Shown piece after piece: positions 1 to 8,100 of a stretch of 14,704 nt of DNA. The stretch lies in contig JAJFHW010000355.1 in the NCBI GenBank assembly GCA_021775385.1, forward strand, positions 1 to 14,704, given 5' to 3'. Every line of letters begins with the position of its first letter. Position 1 is the first letter of the stretch. The position numbers were made by a program, and so were the translations under genes. Under the pieces are notes generated by a model. The model saw only the letters and a list, made by a program, of their open reading frames with translations. It made no database searches and was not told the DNA's origin. The DNA comes from Hyphomicrobiales bacterium (GTDB taxonomy: Bacteria > Pseudomonadota > Alphaproteobacteria > Rhizobiales > HXMU1428-3).

Positions 1-270
1 GATCTAATATCTAATCATCCAAGGCTACACTTTAGTGGATCAAACCCAACGGCGACGACAAAGCAGCTAAATCAAATAGAAATTCGTTTCGTTGCAGGAT
101 ATGGCGACACACCAAACGACGTTCCAAGTGACTTGAAACAAGCATTGTTGATGTTGGCATCTCACTGGTTTGAGCAAAGAGATCCGATTGCATTTGGTGG
201 TTCATTTGCAGAAATTCCCCGCACAATAGAAGCCCTTTTAAGCAATTATAAAAAATATAAGGTTCAATAG
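1..270 (+). CDS. Head-tail connector protein, gp6-like (RcGTA g6-type), 5' partial
   Basis: This is the C-terminal 89 codons of a gene entering from the left edge, open in frame 1 and ending at TAG 268-270. It reads as the adaptor ring that joins the portal to the neck. The visible sequence carries the family pattern: an I-x-I-x-F-V-A-G-Y-G segment, then V-P-x-D-L-K-Q-A-L, then a helix ending H-W-F-E-Q-R-D, then a P-x-T-I-E-A-L-L-x-x-Y-K-x-Y ending. This is the layout of the phiE125 gp8 / HK97 gp6-like connector families. The next gene starts on the base after this stop, so the two are almost surely translationally coupled. The N-terminus is missing, so domain completeness cannot be judged. 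Family assignment is from recalled motifs. Confidence 0.85.
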   Translation, partial: DLISNHPRLHFSGSNPTATTKQLNQIEIRFVAGYGDTPNDVPSDLKQALLMLASHWFEQRDPIAFGGSFAEIPRTIEALLSNYKKYKVQ

Positions 271-600
271 ATGAAGAGCACAAGCATCAATGAATTGCGG
301 CATTTTCTTTCACTAGAGCGTCCAGAATTAATAGCGGATGGATATGGGGGGAGCGAAAGGTTATGGGTCAAAGCTACAGATCTTTGGGCAAAAATAACTC
401 CCGCCTCAACAAGAGAAATATTATCAAAAGATCAAATGGAAAGTGAAATTACTCATCGCATCATTATTAGATACCGAAAAGACGTTCTCCCAGAAATGCG
501 TCTGAGAAAAGAGGAGAGGATATTTGAAATTATAGGTGTTTTAAATGAAATGGAACGTAATCGTTGGTTGCAACTTGAATGCAAAGAGCAACAATTATGA
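271..600 (+). CDS. Phage head-tail adaptor / stopper protein (RcGTA g7-type)
   Basis: A 109-residue protein whose size and position fit the SPP1 gp16 / HK97 head-closure family, which seals the connector after DNA packaging and receives the tail. Visible family-like features are a W-V-K-A-T-D-L-W-A-K-I beta segment near residues 32-42, a central H-R-I-I-I-R-Y-R-K-D stretch (residues 62-71), and F-E-I-I-G-V-L-N-E near 85-93 before W-L-x-L-E-C at the end. The pattern of a T-H-x-(I/V)-x-x-R-Y-R strand followed by R-x-F-x-I-x-x-V is typical of the family. The ATG lies directly after the TAG of the connector gene. Its TGA overlaps the next ATG (ATGA, 597-600). Placement between connector and tail terminator supports the call. 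Confidence 0.8.
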   Translation: MKSTSINELRHFLSLERPELIADGYGGSERLWVKATDLWAKITPASTREILSKDQMESEITHRIIIRYRKDVLPEMRLRKEERIFEIIGVLNEMERNRWLQLECKEQQL

Positions 601-962
601 AGATAAAAGTGAGTAATAATTTTTTGCAGGACATGAATTTAATTGATAAAAAATTCATATCTTCTCAGCTGGAAGAAGAAATTTTGAGCAAAGCGATTTC
701 AGGTCTTCACCAGGAATTAATCAATGAGATCAGCCAATCAACTCTTAATGAACAAAAAAAACAAGAGATTATAGGTTCGATTGAAATTAGAAAATTATGT
801 CCATTAAAATTTGTTTTAAAAATCAATAATCAAGACATCCAAAACATAGAATACGGCACGCTAGAGAATGATGAAGATCCAATTATTCTACGTGCAAAAA
901 TTCGTGCAGAGAAAAAAATACATCAAATTATTCAAGCAGAACTGAACACCATCAAAAACTGA
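597..962 (+). CDS. Small neck-region protein, possibly a diverged HK97 gp10-like protein
   Basis: A 121-residue, lysine- and isoleucine-rich protein not confidently recognised. I chose ATG 597 because it overlaps the previous stop as ATGA; a longer reading from 579 would overlap the upstream gene by 22 bases and has no better ribosome site. The N-terminal half looks like a helix followed by a Q/K-rich segment. The C-terminal third contains Y-G-T-L-E-N-D-E-D-P followed by a long basic helix with A-K-I-R-A-E-K-K-I-H. This loosely recalls the G-T-x-x-x-P-x-x-x-P-A plus helix ending of HK97 gp10-like proteins, which sit at this place in many siphophages. RcGTA, as I remember it, has no gene between g7 and g8. 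Base composition is visibly more AT-rich than that of the neighbours, suggesting fast drift or separate acquisition. A real gene is likely; its function is inferred from position only. Confidence 0.6.
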   Translation: MKIKVSNNFLQDMNLIDKKFISSQLEEEILSKAISGLHQELINEISQSTLNEQKKQEIIGSIEIRKLCPLKFVLKINNQDIQNIEYGTLENDEDPIILRAKIRAEKKIHQIIQAELNTIKN

Positions 963-1012
963 GAAACATTAGTGATGTCGTTCGGTTTCTGACAAGCAAT
1001 AAGGCAAATCAA

Positions 1013-1423
1013 ATGCCCAATACAGCCAAGTTAGAATTGCAGCAAGTGCTTTATCAAGCCCTCTCGTCTGATGTAAGTTTAACCAACTTGCTAGGTAGCG
1101 GAAAAATTTATGACCATGTGCCACAGCGCACGAAGCCGCCTTATGTGACCATCGGCATGACGTTGGAACGAGAGTGGAATACAAGCACAGAAGAAGGTCG
1201 TGAGCATGTCATTACATTCCATAGCTGGACAGAAAATAAAGGTCGAAAACAAGCCCTCGAAATTTTAGTCGCTATAGAACAAGCCATCACAACAGCATCC
1301 CTAGTTATGCCAAATCAAAGACTGGTGAATAAGTTGTTTGAATTTAACGAAGTACGAAGAGACCCTGATGGTGAGACAGTCCATGGCATCACCAGGTTCC
1401 AAATGAAAACAGAACCGTTTTAA
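1013..1423 (+). CDS. Tail terminator / tail completion protein, DUF3168 family (RcGTA g8-type)
   Basis: A 136-residue protein that would form the ring capping the tail tube and joining it to the neck. Family signs are an N-terminal helix L-Q-Q-V-L-Y-Q-A-L, then I-Y-D-H-V-P-Q-R-T-K-P-P-Y-V-T-I-G (residues 32-48). These are followed by a strand H-V-I-T-F-H-S-W-T-E and a helix with G-R-K-Q-A-L-E-I-L-V-A-I-E. The C-terminal strand is rich in R-x-D-P-D-G. The D-x-V-P-x-x-x-x-x-P-Y-V-x-(I/L)-G core is the usual signature of DUF3168. Length and position match RcGTA g8. The ribosome site is weak (AAGG about 8 bases before ATG 1013). A 50-base gap separates it from the preceding gene and shows no clear signal. 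Confidence 0.88.
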   Translation: MPNTAKLELQQVLYQALSSDVSLTNLLGSGKIYDHVPQRTKPPYVTIGMTLEREWNTSTEEGREHVITFHSWTENKGRKQALEILVAIEQAITTASLVMPNQRLVNKLFEFNEVRRDPDGETVHGITRFQMKTEPF

Positions 1424-1471
1424 AGGCGAACAGATAATCCCCCACATACATAAAAGATAAGGAGAGAAAAG

Positions 1472-1882
1472 ATGAGTGCTCAAAAGGGCAAGGACATGTT
1501 GCTAAAACTTGATGAAGATGGGCTTGGCACATTCTCAACAGTTGCAGGATTGCGTAGTAAATCAATTTCATTTAATGCCGACACGGTTGATATCACCAAT
1601 GCCGATAGTCAAGATCAATGGCGTGAGTTATTAGCCTGTGGCGTCAAATCAACGAGAGTTTCAGGAAATGGAATTTTCAAAGATCAAGCATCTGATGAGC
1701 TAGTCAGATCTTACTTTTTTAATTCAACCATAAGAGATTGGCAAATTACCATTCCTGACTTTGGTACATTAGAAGGTTTATTCCAGATCTCAGGTTTTGA
1801 ATATTCAGGTGGCCACAATAACGAGATTGCCTTTGAGTTAACGTTGGATTCAGCCGGTCCAATCACTTTCACAGCGATATAA
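1472..1882 (+). CDS. Major tail tube protein, TP901-1 family (RcGTA g9-type)
   Basis: A 136-residue protein expected to stack as hexameric rings to build the tail tube. It opens with A-Q-K-G-K-D-M-L-L-K-L, followed by a T-V-A-G-L-R-S-K-S-I-S-F-N segment and V-D-I-T-N-A-D-S-Q-D-Q-W-R-E-L (residues 39-53), then G-V-K-S-T-R-V-S-G-N-G-I-F-K-D (57-71). The V-(D/E)-(I/V)-T-N-x-x-S-x-x-x-W-R-x-L pattern followed by a S-x-x-G-x-G-x-(F/V)-x-D strand is the hallmark of TP901-1-type tail proteins. A strong ribosome site (AAGGAGAG, 1460-1467) precedes ATG 1472, in keeping with a protein needed in many copies. It lies between the terminator and chaperone genes, as in RcGTA. Confidence 0.92.
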   Translation: MSAQKGKDMLLKLDEDGLGTFSTVAGLRSKSISFNADTVDITNADSQDQWRELLACGVKSTRVSGNGIFKDQASDELVRSYFFNSTIRDWQITIPDFGTLEGLFQISGFEYSGGHNNEIAFELTLDSAGPITFTAI

Positions 1883-1894
1883 AGGAGCAGGCAG

Positions 1895-2209
1895 ATGGCC
1901 AACTCAATTCGAGGTGAAATCGAAATAAATCTGGGCGGTAAGACCTATCCATTGTGTTTAACTCTTGGCGCCTTAGCTGAGTTAGAAACAGCATTTGGAT
2001 CAGATGATCTGGTTGAAGTGATAGAGAGATTTCAAAGTGGCAGAATAAAAACAAATGATATCATTACAATACTGTGGGCTGGTTTAAAGGGCGCAGGCTC
2101 CAACCTAACGAAGGATGATGTCACTAACTTGAAAATTGAAGATGGCATCAAATCATATATTGAAATCATTGCAAAGCTCTTGAGCGTAACTTTCAATACC
2201 GAGAATTAA
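1895..2209 (+). CDS. Tail assembly chaperone, GTA gp10 family
   Basis: A 104-residue protein of the alphaproteobacterial gene transfer agent gp10 type. It is thought to act as a tail assembly chaperone that holds the tape measure before tube polymerisation. The signature N-terminus is visible: R-G-E-I-E-I-N-L-G-G-K-T-Y near residues 5-17, then L-C-L-T-L-G-A-L-A-E-L-E-T-A-F-G (20-35). The second half is a helix pair around D-I-I-T-I-L-W-A-G-L-K-G-A-G. A good ribosome site (AAAGGAGCAGG) precedes ATG 1895, 12 bases after the tail protein stop. The TAA at 2207-2209 is followed in the same frame by open codons reaching the second chaperone gene, an arrangement discussed as a finding. These proteins do not remain in the finished particle as far as is known. 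Confidence 0.88.
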   Translation: MANSIRGEIEINLGGKTYPLCLTLGALAELETAFGSDDLVEVIERFQSGRIKTNDIITILWAGLKGAGSNLTKDDVTNLKIEDGIKSYIEIIAKLLSVTFNTEN

Positions 2210-2263
2210 ATCATAAAAAAAACACAACACAAAAAATCTAAGTCAACAAAAAGCACAAAGCAA

Positions 2264-2494
2264 ATGTTGCCCTGGCAAGAACTAATGAGAATTGGCCTTG
2301 GCCAACTAAAACTACCACCAAGTCAGTTTTGGAAGATGACGCCAAAAGAATTGAAATGTGCCATTGAAGGTGAATTAAAAGCATTTGTTGGTAACGGGCA
2401 ACAAGACCCATTATCTAAATCAAATTTAGAAATGTTAATGAAAAAATTTCCCGATAAATCTAAGCCAGGAAACAAAAGAGATCTAAATGAATGA
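2264..2494 (+). CDS. Second tail assembly chaperone, rcc01693/TAC-6 type (RcGTA g10.1-type)
   Basis: A 76-residue protein with the short family signature P-W-Q-E-L-M-R-I-G-L-G-Q-L-K-L-P-P, then F-W-K-M-T-P-K-E-L (residues 3-31). This matches the usual W-x-x-x-x-x-x-G-L-G-x-L-x-L-x-P-x-x-F-W-x-M-T-P-x-E-L pattern of the small GTA/phage chaperone family. The remainder is a lysine-rich tail not expected to be conserved. ATG 2264 is the first ATG after the previous stop and places the signature right at the N-terminus. It has no recognisable Shine-Dalgarno sequence, and the frame stays open back to the TAA of the preceding chaperone. Initiation may therefore be coupled, non-canonical or by readthrough. 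The gene overlaps the tape measure start by 8 bases. Confidence 0.85.
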   Translation: MLPWQELMRIGLGQLKLPPSQFWKMTPKELKCAIEGELKAFVGNGQQDPLSKSNLEMLMKKFPDKSKPGNKRDLNE

Positions 2495-3062
2495 AACTGA
2501 AACCGGTCATAAAGTAATTTTTGAAGCGGATGCAACACCAATTCGAGATGCCATAAAACTCATAAATTTAGAGAGTCTGAATTTAGGTCAATCAATTACC
2601 AAATCCTTCGAAGATATAATTTTCAAAGGAAAAGATGTTGAAAGCGTATTTAAGTCGTTAGCATTGCAACTATCAAACAAGGCGTTTAATAGCGCCATTC
2701 AACCAGTCGAGCAATTAATCTCTTCTGGTCTTGATAGTGGAGCAAGTTCACTTTTTGGATCGTTTTTCGGATTTGCAAAAGGGGGTGCTTTTGCAAATTC
2801 CGGTGGCGGGGTTTTGAATTCTCCATTAGCTTTTCCTATGGCTGGCGGTAATTTGGGGGTTGCTGGAGAAGCCGGACCTGAAGCAATACTGCCGTTAACA
2901 AGAGGGGCAAATGGTGAATTAGGCGTGCGCTCTTCAGGAGGGGCTGGCGTAAATGTTACAGTTAATATCTCAGCAACAGATATAAATAGTTTTAGGCGGT
3001 CTGAGGGAGAAATTGCTGCAACATTGCAGCGTATTACCTCACGCGGCAATAGAAATTTGTAA
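2487..3062 (+). CDS. Short tail tape measure protein (RcGTA g11-type)
   Basis: A 191-residue protein read as the length ruler of a short tail. Residues 96-102 (F-A-K-G-G-A-F) and 127-137 (G-E-A-G-P-E-A-I-L-P-L) are the conserved G-G and A-G-P-E-A-(I/V)-(L/I)-P-L motifs found in many tape measure proteins. The C-terminus S-F-R-R-S-E-G-E-I-A-A-T-L-Q-R (168-182) followed by R-G-N-R-N is characteristic of the GTA version. The N-terminal 80 residues form amphipathic helices; the middle is glycine-rich and low in charge. Most siphophage tape measures exceed 600 residues, so this one implies a very short tail, as in RcGTA, whose protein is also near 200 residues. ATG 2487 overlaps the chaperone stop, indicating coupling. 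Confidence 0.87.
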   Translation: MNETETGHKVIFEADATPIRDAIKLINLESLNLGQSITKSFEDIIFKGKDVESVFKSLALQLSNKAFNSAIQPVEQLISSGLDSGASSLFGSFFGFAKGGAFANSGGGVLNSPLAFPMAGGNLGVAGEAGPEAILPLTRGANGELGVRSSGGAGVNVTVNISATDINSFRRSEGEIAATLQRITSRGNRNL

Positions 3063-3083
3063 GTTCACGATCAGGTGCAATGA

Positions 3084-3722
3084 ATGACATTTCATGAAGT
3101 AAGATTTCCAACAGCCATTTCTTTTGGCAGCAGCGGTGGCCCTGAGAGACGCACTGAAATAGTAGTGCTCGGTTCAGGCCATGAAGAACGAAACACCCGT
3201 TGGGCCGATAGTCGCCGCCATTATGACGCGGGCTATGGAGTTAAAAGCCTCGATGACTTACATGAAGTCATTAGTTTTTTTGAAGAACGCCGCGGCAAAC
3301 TATACGGGTTTCGTTGGAAAGATCATAGTGACCACCGCTCATCTCTCCCTCTGCAAATCATAACAAATACAGACCAAATCTTAGGATCTGGCGATGGAGT
3401 GAAAGCTAATTTTCAATTGTTAAAAACTTATGGTCAGACCTATGCGCCATATGAGCGTGAAATAACAAAACCAGTTGAAGGAACAGTTCTCATCAGCCTT
3501 GATGGAAGCACGCAAATAGAAAATACAAATTACACCGTCGACTATTCAAGCGGTATGGTTACGTTCCTCAGCGGATCCATCCCAGAAACTGGAGAAGTTG
3601 TCCGGGCTGGTTTTGAATATGACGTGCCTGCAAGATTTGACACAGATGAATTAAAAATAAATCTATCACGATTTAACGCAGGTGAAATTCCGAATATCCC
3701 AATAGTTGAGGTGCGCATATGA
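3084..3722 (+). CDS. Distal tail protein, DUF2460 family (RcGTA g12-type)
   Basis: A 212-residue protein of the DUF2460/TIGR02217 family, the distal tail ring that links tube and baseplate. The family opening is clear: F-H-E-V-R-F-P-T-A-I-S-F-G near residues 3-15, G-G-P-E-R-R-T-E-I-V-x-L-G-S-G-x-E-x-R-N (18-37), then W-A-D-S-R-R-H-Y-D-A-G-Y-G. It also has F-F-E-E-R-R-G-K-L-Y-G-F-R-W-K-D-H-x-D, nearly invariant in this family. The C-terminus contains V-P-A-R-F-D-T-D and ends I-P-x-I-P-I-V-E-V-R. Length is usual for the family. The ribosome site is weak (CAGGTG). The stop codon overlaps the next start as ATGA at 3719-3722, so it is coupled to the hub gene. Confidence 0.93.
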   Translation: MTFHEVRFPTAISFGSSGGPERRTEIVVLGSGHEERNTRWADSRRHYDAGYGVKSLDDLHEVISFFEERRGKLYGFRWKDHSDHRSSLPLQIITNTDQILGSGDGVKANFQLLKTYGQTYAPYEREITKPVEGTVLISLDGSTQIENTNYTVDYSSGMVTFLSGSIPETGEVVRAGFEYDVPARFDTDELKINLSRFNAGEIPNIPIVEVRI

Positions 3723-4612
3723 GGTCACTTCCAATTGATTTAGAAGCCCACTTAAAAAGTGGCGTCACAACACTTTGTAATTGTTGGAAACTAAGCCGCA
3801 ATGACGGAGCGGTTAAAGGCTTCACTGATCATGATAATAATTTAGAATTTGATGGGGTGCTGTATGAAGCTGCTAGTGGTTTCATAGGCTCTGAAGCCGT
3901 ATCCCGAGTTGGCTTGTCAGTTGATAATATGGAAATTCACTCAGCCCTCTCATCATCAGCTTTAACAGAAACAGATTTAGCCAATGGCCTCTATGATAAT
4001 GCAGAAATTGAAGTTTTTTTGGTAAATTGGGCAGACCCGTCTCAAAGAATATTACAGCGTGTGGGTAATGTTGGTGAAGTAAAACGAGGAAGCCTAACCT
4101 TCATGGCCGAAGTTCGTGGGTTGGCTCATCATCTCCAACAACCGCAAGGTCGAATTTTTCAGCAAACCTGTGATGCAGAAATAGGAGATGGACGCTGCAC
4201 TGTAGATTTGGACACACCAACATTCTCAATAGTGTCATCAGTTGCAGATGTCCAAACATCCCAGTCATTTACTTCAATTGATTTAGCCAGTTATTCGTCA
4301 AATTGGTTTAATGGAGGAAAAATTGAATGGATCACGGGAGAGAACGCCGGTACAAAATCAGAAGTCAAAGGGCATGTTCGGCAATCAGAGGTCATATCAA
4401 TTGTTAGCGTTTGGCAGCAATTAGGGAGTTTAATACAAACCGGGGACCAATTTAAGGTAACAGCTGGTTGCGATAAAAACTTTGGAACCTGCAAATTGAA
4501 ATTCAATAATCAGCAAAATTTTCGCGGTTTTCCTCATATCCCAGGTAATGACTTTATTATTAAATCTCCAACTCAGGATGACAGTTCACAAGATGGTTCA
4601 AGCCAAAATTAG
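3719..4612 (+). CDS. Baseplate hub protein, DUF2163 family (RcGTA g13-type), likely Fe-S binding
   Basis: A 297-residue protein of the DUF2163 (BR0599/TIGR02218) family that forms the trimeric hub at the tail tip. Family features are L-x-x-H-L-x-S-G-x-T-T-L-C near the start, F-T-D-H-D near 35-39, A-S-G-F near 52-55 and the closing N-F-R-G-F-P-H-I-P-G-N-D-F (267-279). Four cysteines (C151, C160, C251, C258) sit in Q-T-C-D and G-C-D-x-x-x-x-T-C-K contexts like those that hold an iron-sulfur cluster in lambda gpL-type hub proteins. Cluster binding here is inferred from that likeness. Two further cysteines (C20, C22) lie near the N-terminus. The last 16 residues, rich in S/D/Q, extend beyond the conserved end and overlap the next gene. 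Confidence 0.93.
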   Translation: MRSLPIDLEAHLKSGVTTLCNCWKLSRNDGAVKGFTDHDNNLEFDGVLYEAASGFIGSEAVSRVGLSVDNMEIHSALSSSALTETDLANGLYDNAEIEVFLVNWADPSQRILQRVGNVGEVKRGSLTFMAEVRGLAHHLQQPQGRIFQQTCDAEIGDGRCTVDLDTPTFSIVSSVADVQTSQSFTSIDLASYSSNWFNGGKIEWITGENAGTKSEVKGHVRQSEVISIVSVWQQLGSLIQTGDQFKVTAGCDKNFGTCKLKFNNQQNFRGFPHIPGNDFIIKSPTQDDSSQDGSSQN

Positions 4613-5063
4613 TAATATAAATTCAAGAAATGAACACCGTGAAAATATAATAAAAATTACCAAGTCGTGGATTGGTACCCCCTATCACCATCAAGAAAGT
4701 TTAAAGCATGTTGGTTGTGATTGTTTGGGGCTAGTACGAGGCGTCTTTGAAGAACTAAGCCAAAAAAAGACAGCGCCTATAAGGCCGTACACGAAAGATT
4801 GGGCTGAACAAAACAAACAGGAAACCTTAATAGAGGCAGCGAATGAACATCTTTTAAATGTAGCTATTCAAGAAAGGCAAGTTGGAGATGTTTTAATATT
4901 TAGATTTAGAAAATGGATGATCGCAAAACACACAGCAATTCTAACTGCACCAGATAAAATGGTTCACGCTATTGAGGGTGCTAAAGTAGAAGAAGTCCAT
5001 TTTAATAAATGGTGGCAGCGACATTTAGCAGCTGTATTCAGCTTTCCAAACAGTCAATTATAA
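4593..5063 (+). CDS. NlpC/P60 tail-tip peptidoglycan peptidase (RcGTA g14-type)
   Basis: An NlpC/P60-fold cysteine peptidase expected to sit at the tail tip and cut cell-wall peptide so that DNA can pass the periplasm of the recipient. The active-site region reads W-I-G-T-P-Y-H-H-Q then G-C-D-C-L-G-L-V-R-G. C44 is the likely nucleophile, H113 (A-K-H-T-A-I) the base, and H125 (V-H-A-I-E-G) near the third position. G-D-V-L-I-F-R-F precedes the catalytic histidine as usual. ATG 4593 is chosen because it gives a family-like N-terminus and the smallest overlap with the hub gene. ATG 4578 and ATG 4548 are also in frame and none has a convincing Shine-Dalgarno, so the start is uncertain. The domain is complete. 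Confidence 0.92.
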   Translation: MVQAKISNINSRNEHRENIIKITKSWIGTPYHHQESLKHVGCDCLGLVRGVFEELSQKKTAPIRPYTKDWAEQNKQETLIEAANEHLLNVAIQERQVGDVLIFRFRKWMIAKHTAILTAPDKMVHAIEGAKVEEVHFNKWWQRHLAAVFSFPNSQL

Positions 5064-5107
5064 GTTTCTAAAATTCCATAAAATTAATTCATTAAGAGGA
5101 GTGCAAT

Positions 5108-8100
5108 TTGGCTACCATTGCATTTAGCGCCGTTGGCAGTGCCATTGGTGGAAGTATTCTGCCGTCTATAGGACCGTTATCGGGTGCCGTTATAGGGCGC
5201 GCAGCCGGTGCATTTGCAGGTCGTTATGTTGATCAGGCTTTATTCGGTTCATCGGGACAGCAAAGAGTTTCAGAAGGCCCAAGGCTTTCAGACTTAAACG
5301 TCACCACTTCATCACAAGGGTCGCATATTCCTCGTGTTTATGGAGCTGCAAGAGTGGCAGGGGAGATTATTTGGGCAACAAATTTTGAAGAAGAAATAAT
5401 AACAAGAACACAAAGCACAGGCCAAAGCGGCGGAGGTAAAGGAACAAGTTCACCAGGCTCTTCGACGAAAACCATTAATTATAATTATTACGCCAATTTT
5501 GCAATTGCACTTTGCGAAGGGCAGGTCAGTCGTCTCGGCAAAGTTTGGGCCAATGGCAAAGAGCTAAACTTATCTCAATATATATATCGATTTCATAAAG
5601 GTAGTGAAAATCAACAACCAGACAGTTTAATTGAAACAAAAGAGGGAAATTCAAATACACCAGCTTATAGAGGGGTCTGTTATATTGTATTTGAGAGGAT
5701 GCCTTTAGCTGACTTTGGCAATAGAATTCCACAGTTGAATTTTGAAATATTTCGTCAACTAGATGAATTCGAAAGTGAAATCAATGCAATAACATTAATA
5801 CCAAGTGCAGGAGAATATGTTTATGAAAATGAGGAACTCTTAAAAGATCTCGGTAACGGAAGTTCCGAACCTGTAAACACACATACCCATCAGGGTAAAT
5901 CAGATTGGGATGTGGCCATAGATCAATTAGAAGATGATCTGCCAAATGCGAAAAACATCTCTCTATTCGTAAGCTGGTTTGGCACTGATTTACGAGTGAA
6001 TAATTGTGAGGTTAAACCAGCAGTCGATAGTCAAGATAAGTTAATCTATGGTCGAGACTGGATCGTTTCTAACACCACTAGAAACAATGCAACAGTTACA
6101 AGTCTAGACAATGGCCGACCAGCCTATGGCGGAACACCTTCAGACGAAACGATTATCAATGCTATAACTGACTTACATTCAAGAGATATAAAAGTGACCT
6201 TTAATCCGTTTCTATTAATGGATATTGAGGCCGCAAACAGTTTACCAGATCCATACACAGGTAATCCGTATCAACCAAGGTACCCTTGGCGGGGGCGAAT
6301 AACGCTAGACCCAGCTCCAGGACAACCCGCCTCGCCAGATCAAACAACCGGAGCCATCAGTCAGCTAAATAGTTTCATAGGGCAGGCAGTAGTAAATGAT
6401 TTTGTCACTTCAAGTAATTCAGTGACATATCAAGGGCCAGTTGAATGGACATGGCGCCGGATGGTTTTACATTATGCTCATCTTTGCCAGATAGCTGGCG
6501 GTGTCGATACTTTTATAATTGGATCTGAATTGCGTGGGTTAACAACAATTCGCGATGAATTAAATAACTTCCCGTTTGTAAGCGCTCTCAAACAATTAGC
6601 AACAGATGTGAAAACAATCCTTGGGGCCAATTGTAAGGTGACATATGCAGCAGATTGGTCTGAATATTTTGGATATCAACCAACTGATGGATCGAACGAT
6701 GTTTACTTTCATCTAGATGAATTATGGAGTGCCCCAGATATTGATGCAATTGGTATCGATTGTTATTGGCCCCTTACAGATTGGCAAAGTGGACACAATC
6801 ATTTAGATGCGGCTGTATATAACTCCATCTATGAACAAGACTATTTGCAAAATAATATCTTTGGCGGTGAAGGGTATGATTGGTATTACGCAAACGAAGA
6901 AGACAGAAATAATCAAGTTAGAACATCGATAACAGATGGTTTGAACAAACCATGGGTTTTTCGATATAAAGATATTGTCTCTTGGTGGACAAATGAACAC
7001 TTTAATAGACCAAGCGGTATTGAAGCGGCATCAGCCACAAGTTGGGTACCTCAATCAAAACCTATATGGTTGATGGAGGTCGGTTGCCCGGCCATTCATT
7101 TTGGTAGCAATCAACCAAATGTGTTTGTCGATCCAAAAAGTTCAGAGAGTAAGTTTCCTTATCATTCCGATGGGGGCCGTGATGATTATATTCAAAGACA
7201 ATATATCAAAGCAATCAATCAATTTTTCACATCAGATTCAGTAACTTTTAAAGAAGCCAACAACCCTCTGTCAAACCAGTATCAGGGGCGCATGATTGAT
7301 CATGAAAGAATTTATATTTACACATGGGATGCGCGCCCCTTTCCTGCATTTCCAGCCAATACAGAGATTTGGGGAGATGGCGAAAATTGGTTGAAAGGTC
7401 ACTGGTTAACAGGGCGAACTGGAAATATTGCTCTTAGTGCTTTGGTCAACCAAATTTTATTAGACTATCAATTTACTAAATTCGATATACCAGAATTAGA
7501 TGGCATCATAGGGGGGTATGTCATAGATCGCATAATGCCAGCCCGTGATGCTCTTCAACCTCTAGAACTAGCACATTTCTTCGATAGTTTTGAAAGTGAT
7601 GGGCGGATAAAATTTCGTCACCGATCTAAAAGTAAAACTAGTGTAGAACTGGATCCGGATCAGTTGGTTGAGGTTAAGGAAGAAAGTCCTCTCTTTGAGT
7701 TAACAAGAGGGCAAGAATCTGAGTTGCCACGTTCGGCAAAAATCACTTTTATCGATGGAAAGCAAGACTATAGGAACAGAACTCTAGAGGGACAACAAAC
7801 TGTAGGTAAAACAAACCGAGTGGCAACAGCCGACCTTCCAATAGTCATGGATGCAGACCTTGTCCAATCTCTTGCCAATAAATGGGTACATGAAAGCTGG
7901 GCTAGTCGAGAAGAAGGCAGTTTTGTTTTACCGCCAAGTCAATTGGCGTTAGAGCCAACAGATAGCATCTCTTTAAATGTAGGTGGTGACACAAAGCACT
8001 TACGTATAATTGAAATTAACGATCAAAATTCTAGGGCCATACACACAAAGTCAATTGACCTCAATGTGTATGATGAAACTATAAATTCTGCAACACTTCC

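Noticed and set aside
969..1184. 71-codon minus-strand frame over the tail terminator gene
   Set aside because: It lies antisense to a well-supported DUF3168 gene and has no coding signs of its own.
2699..3049. 116-codon open frame on the minus strand over the tape measure gene
   Set aside because: It is the antisense shadow of the glycine- and alanine-rich tape measure protein, is proline-rich, and has no ribosome site or independent motif.
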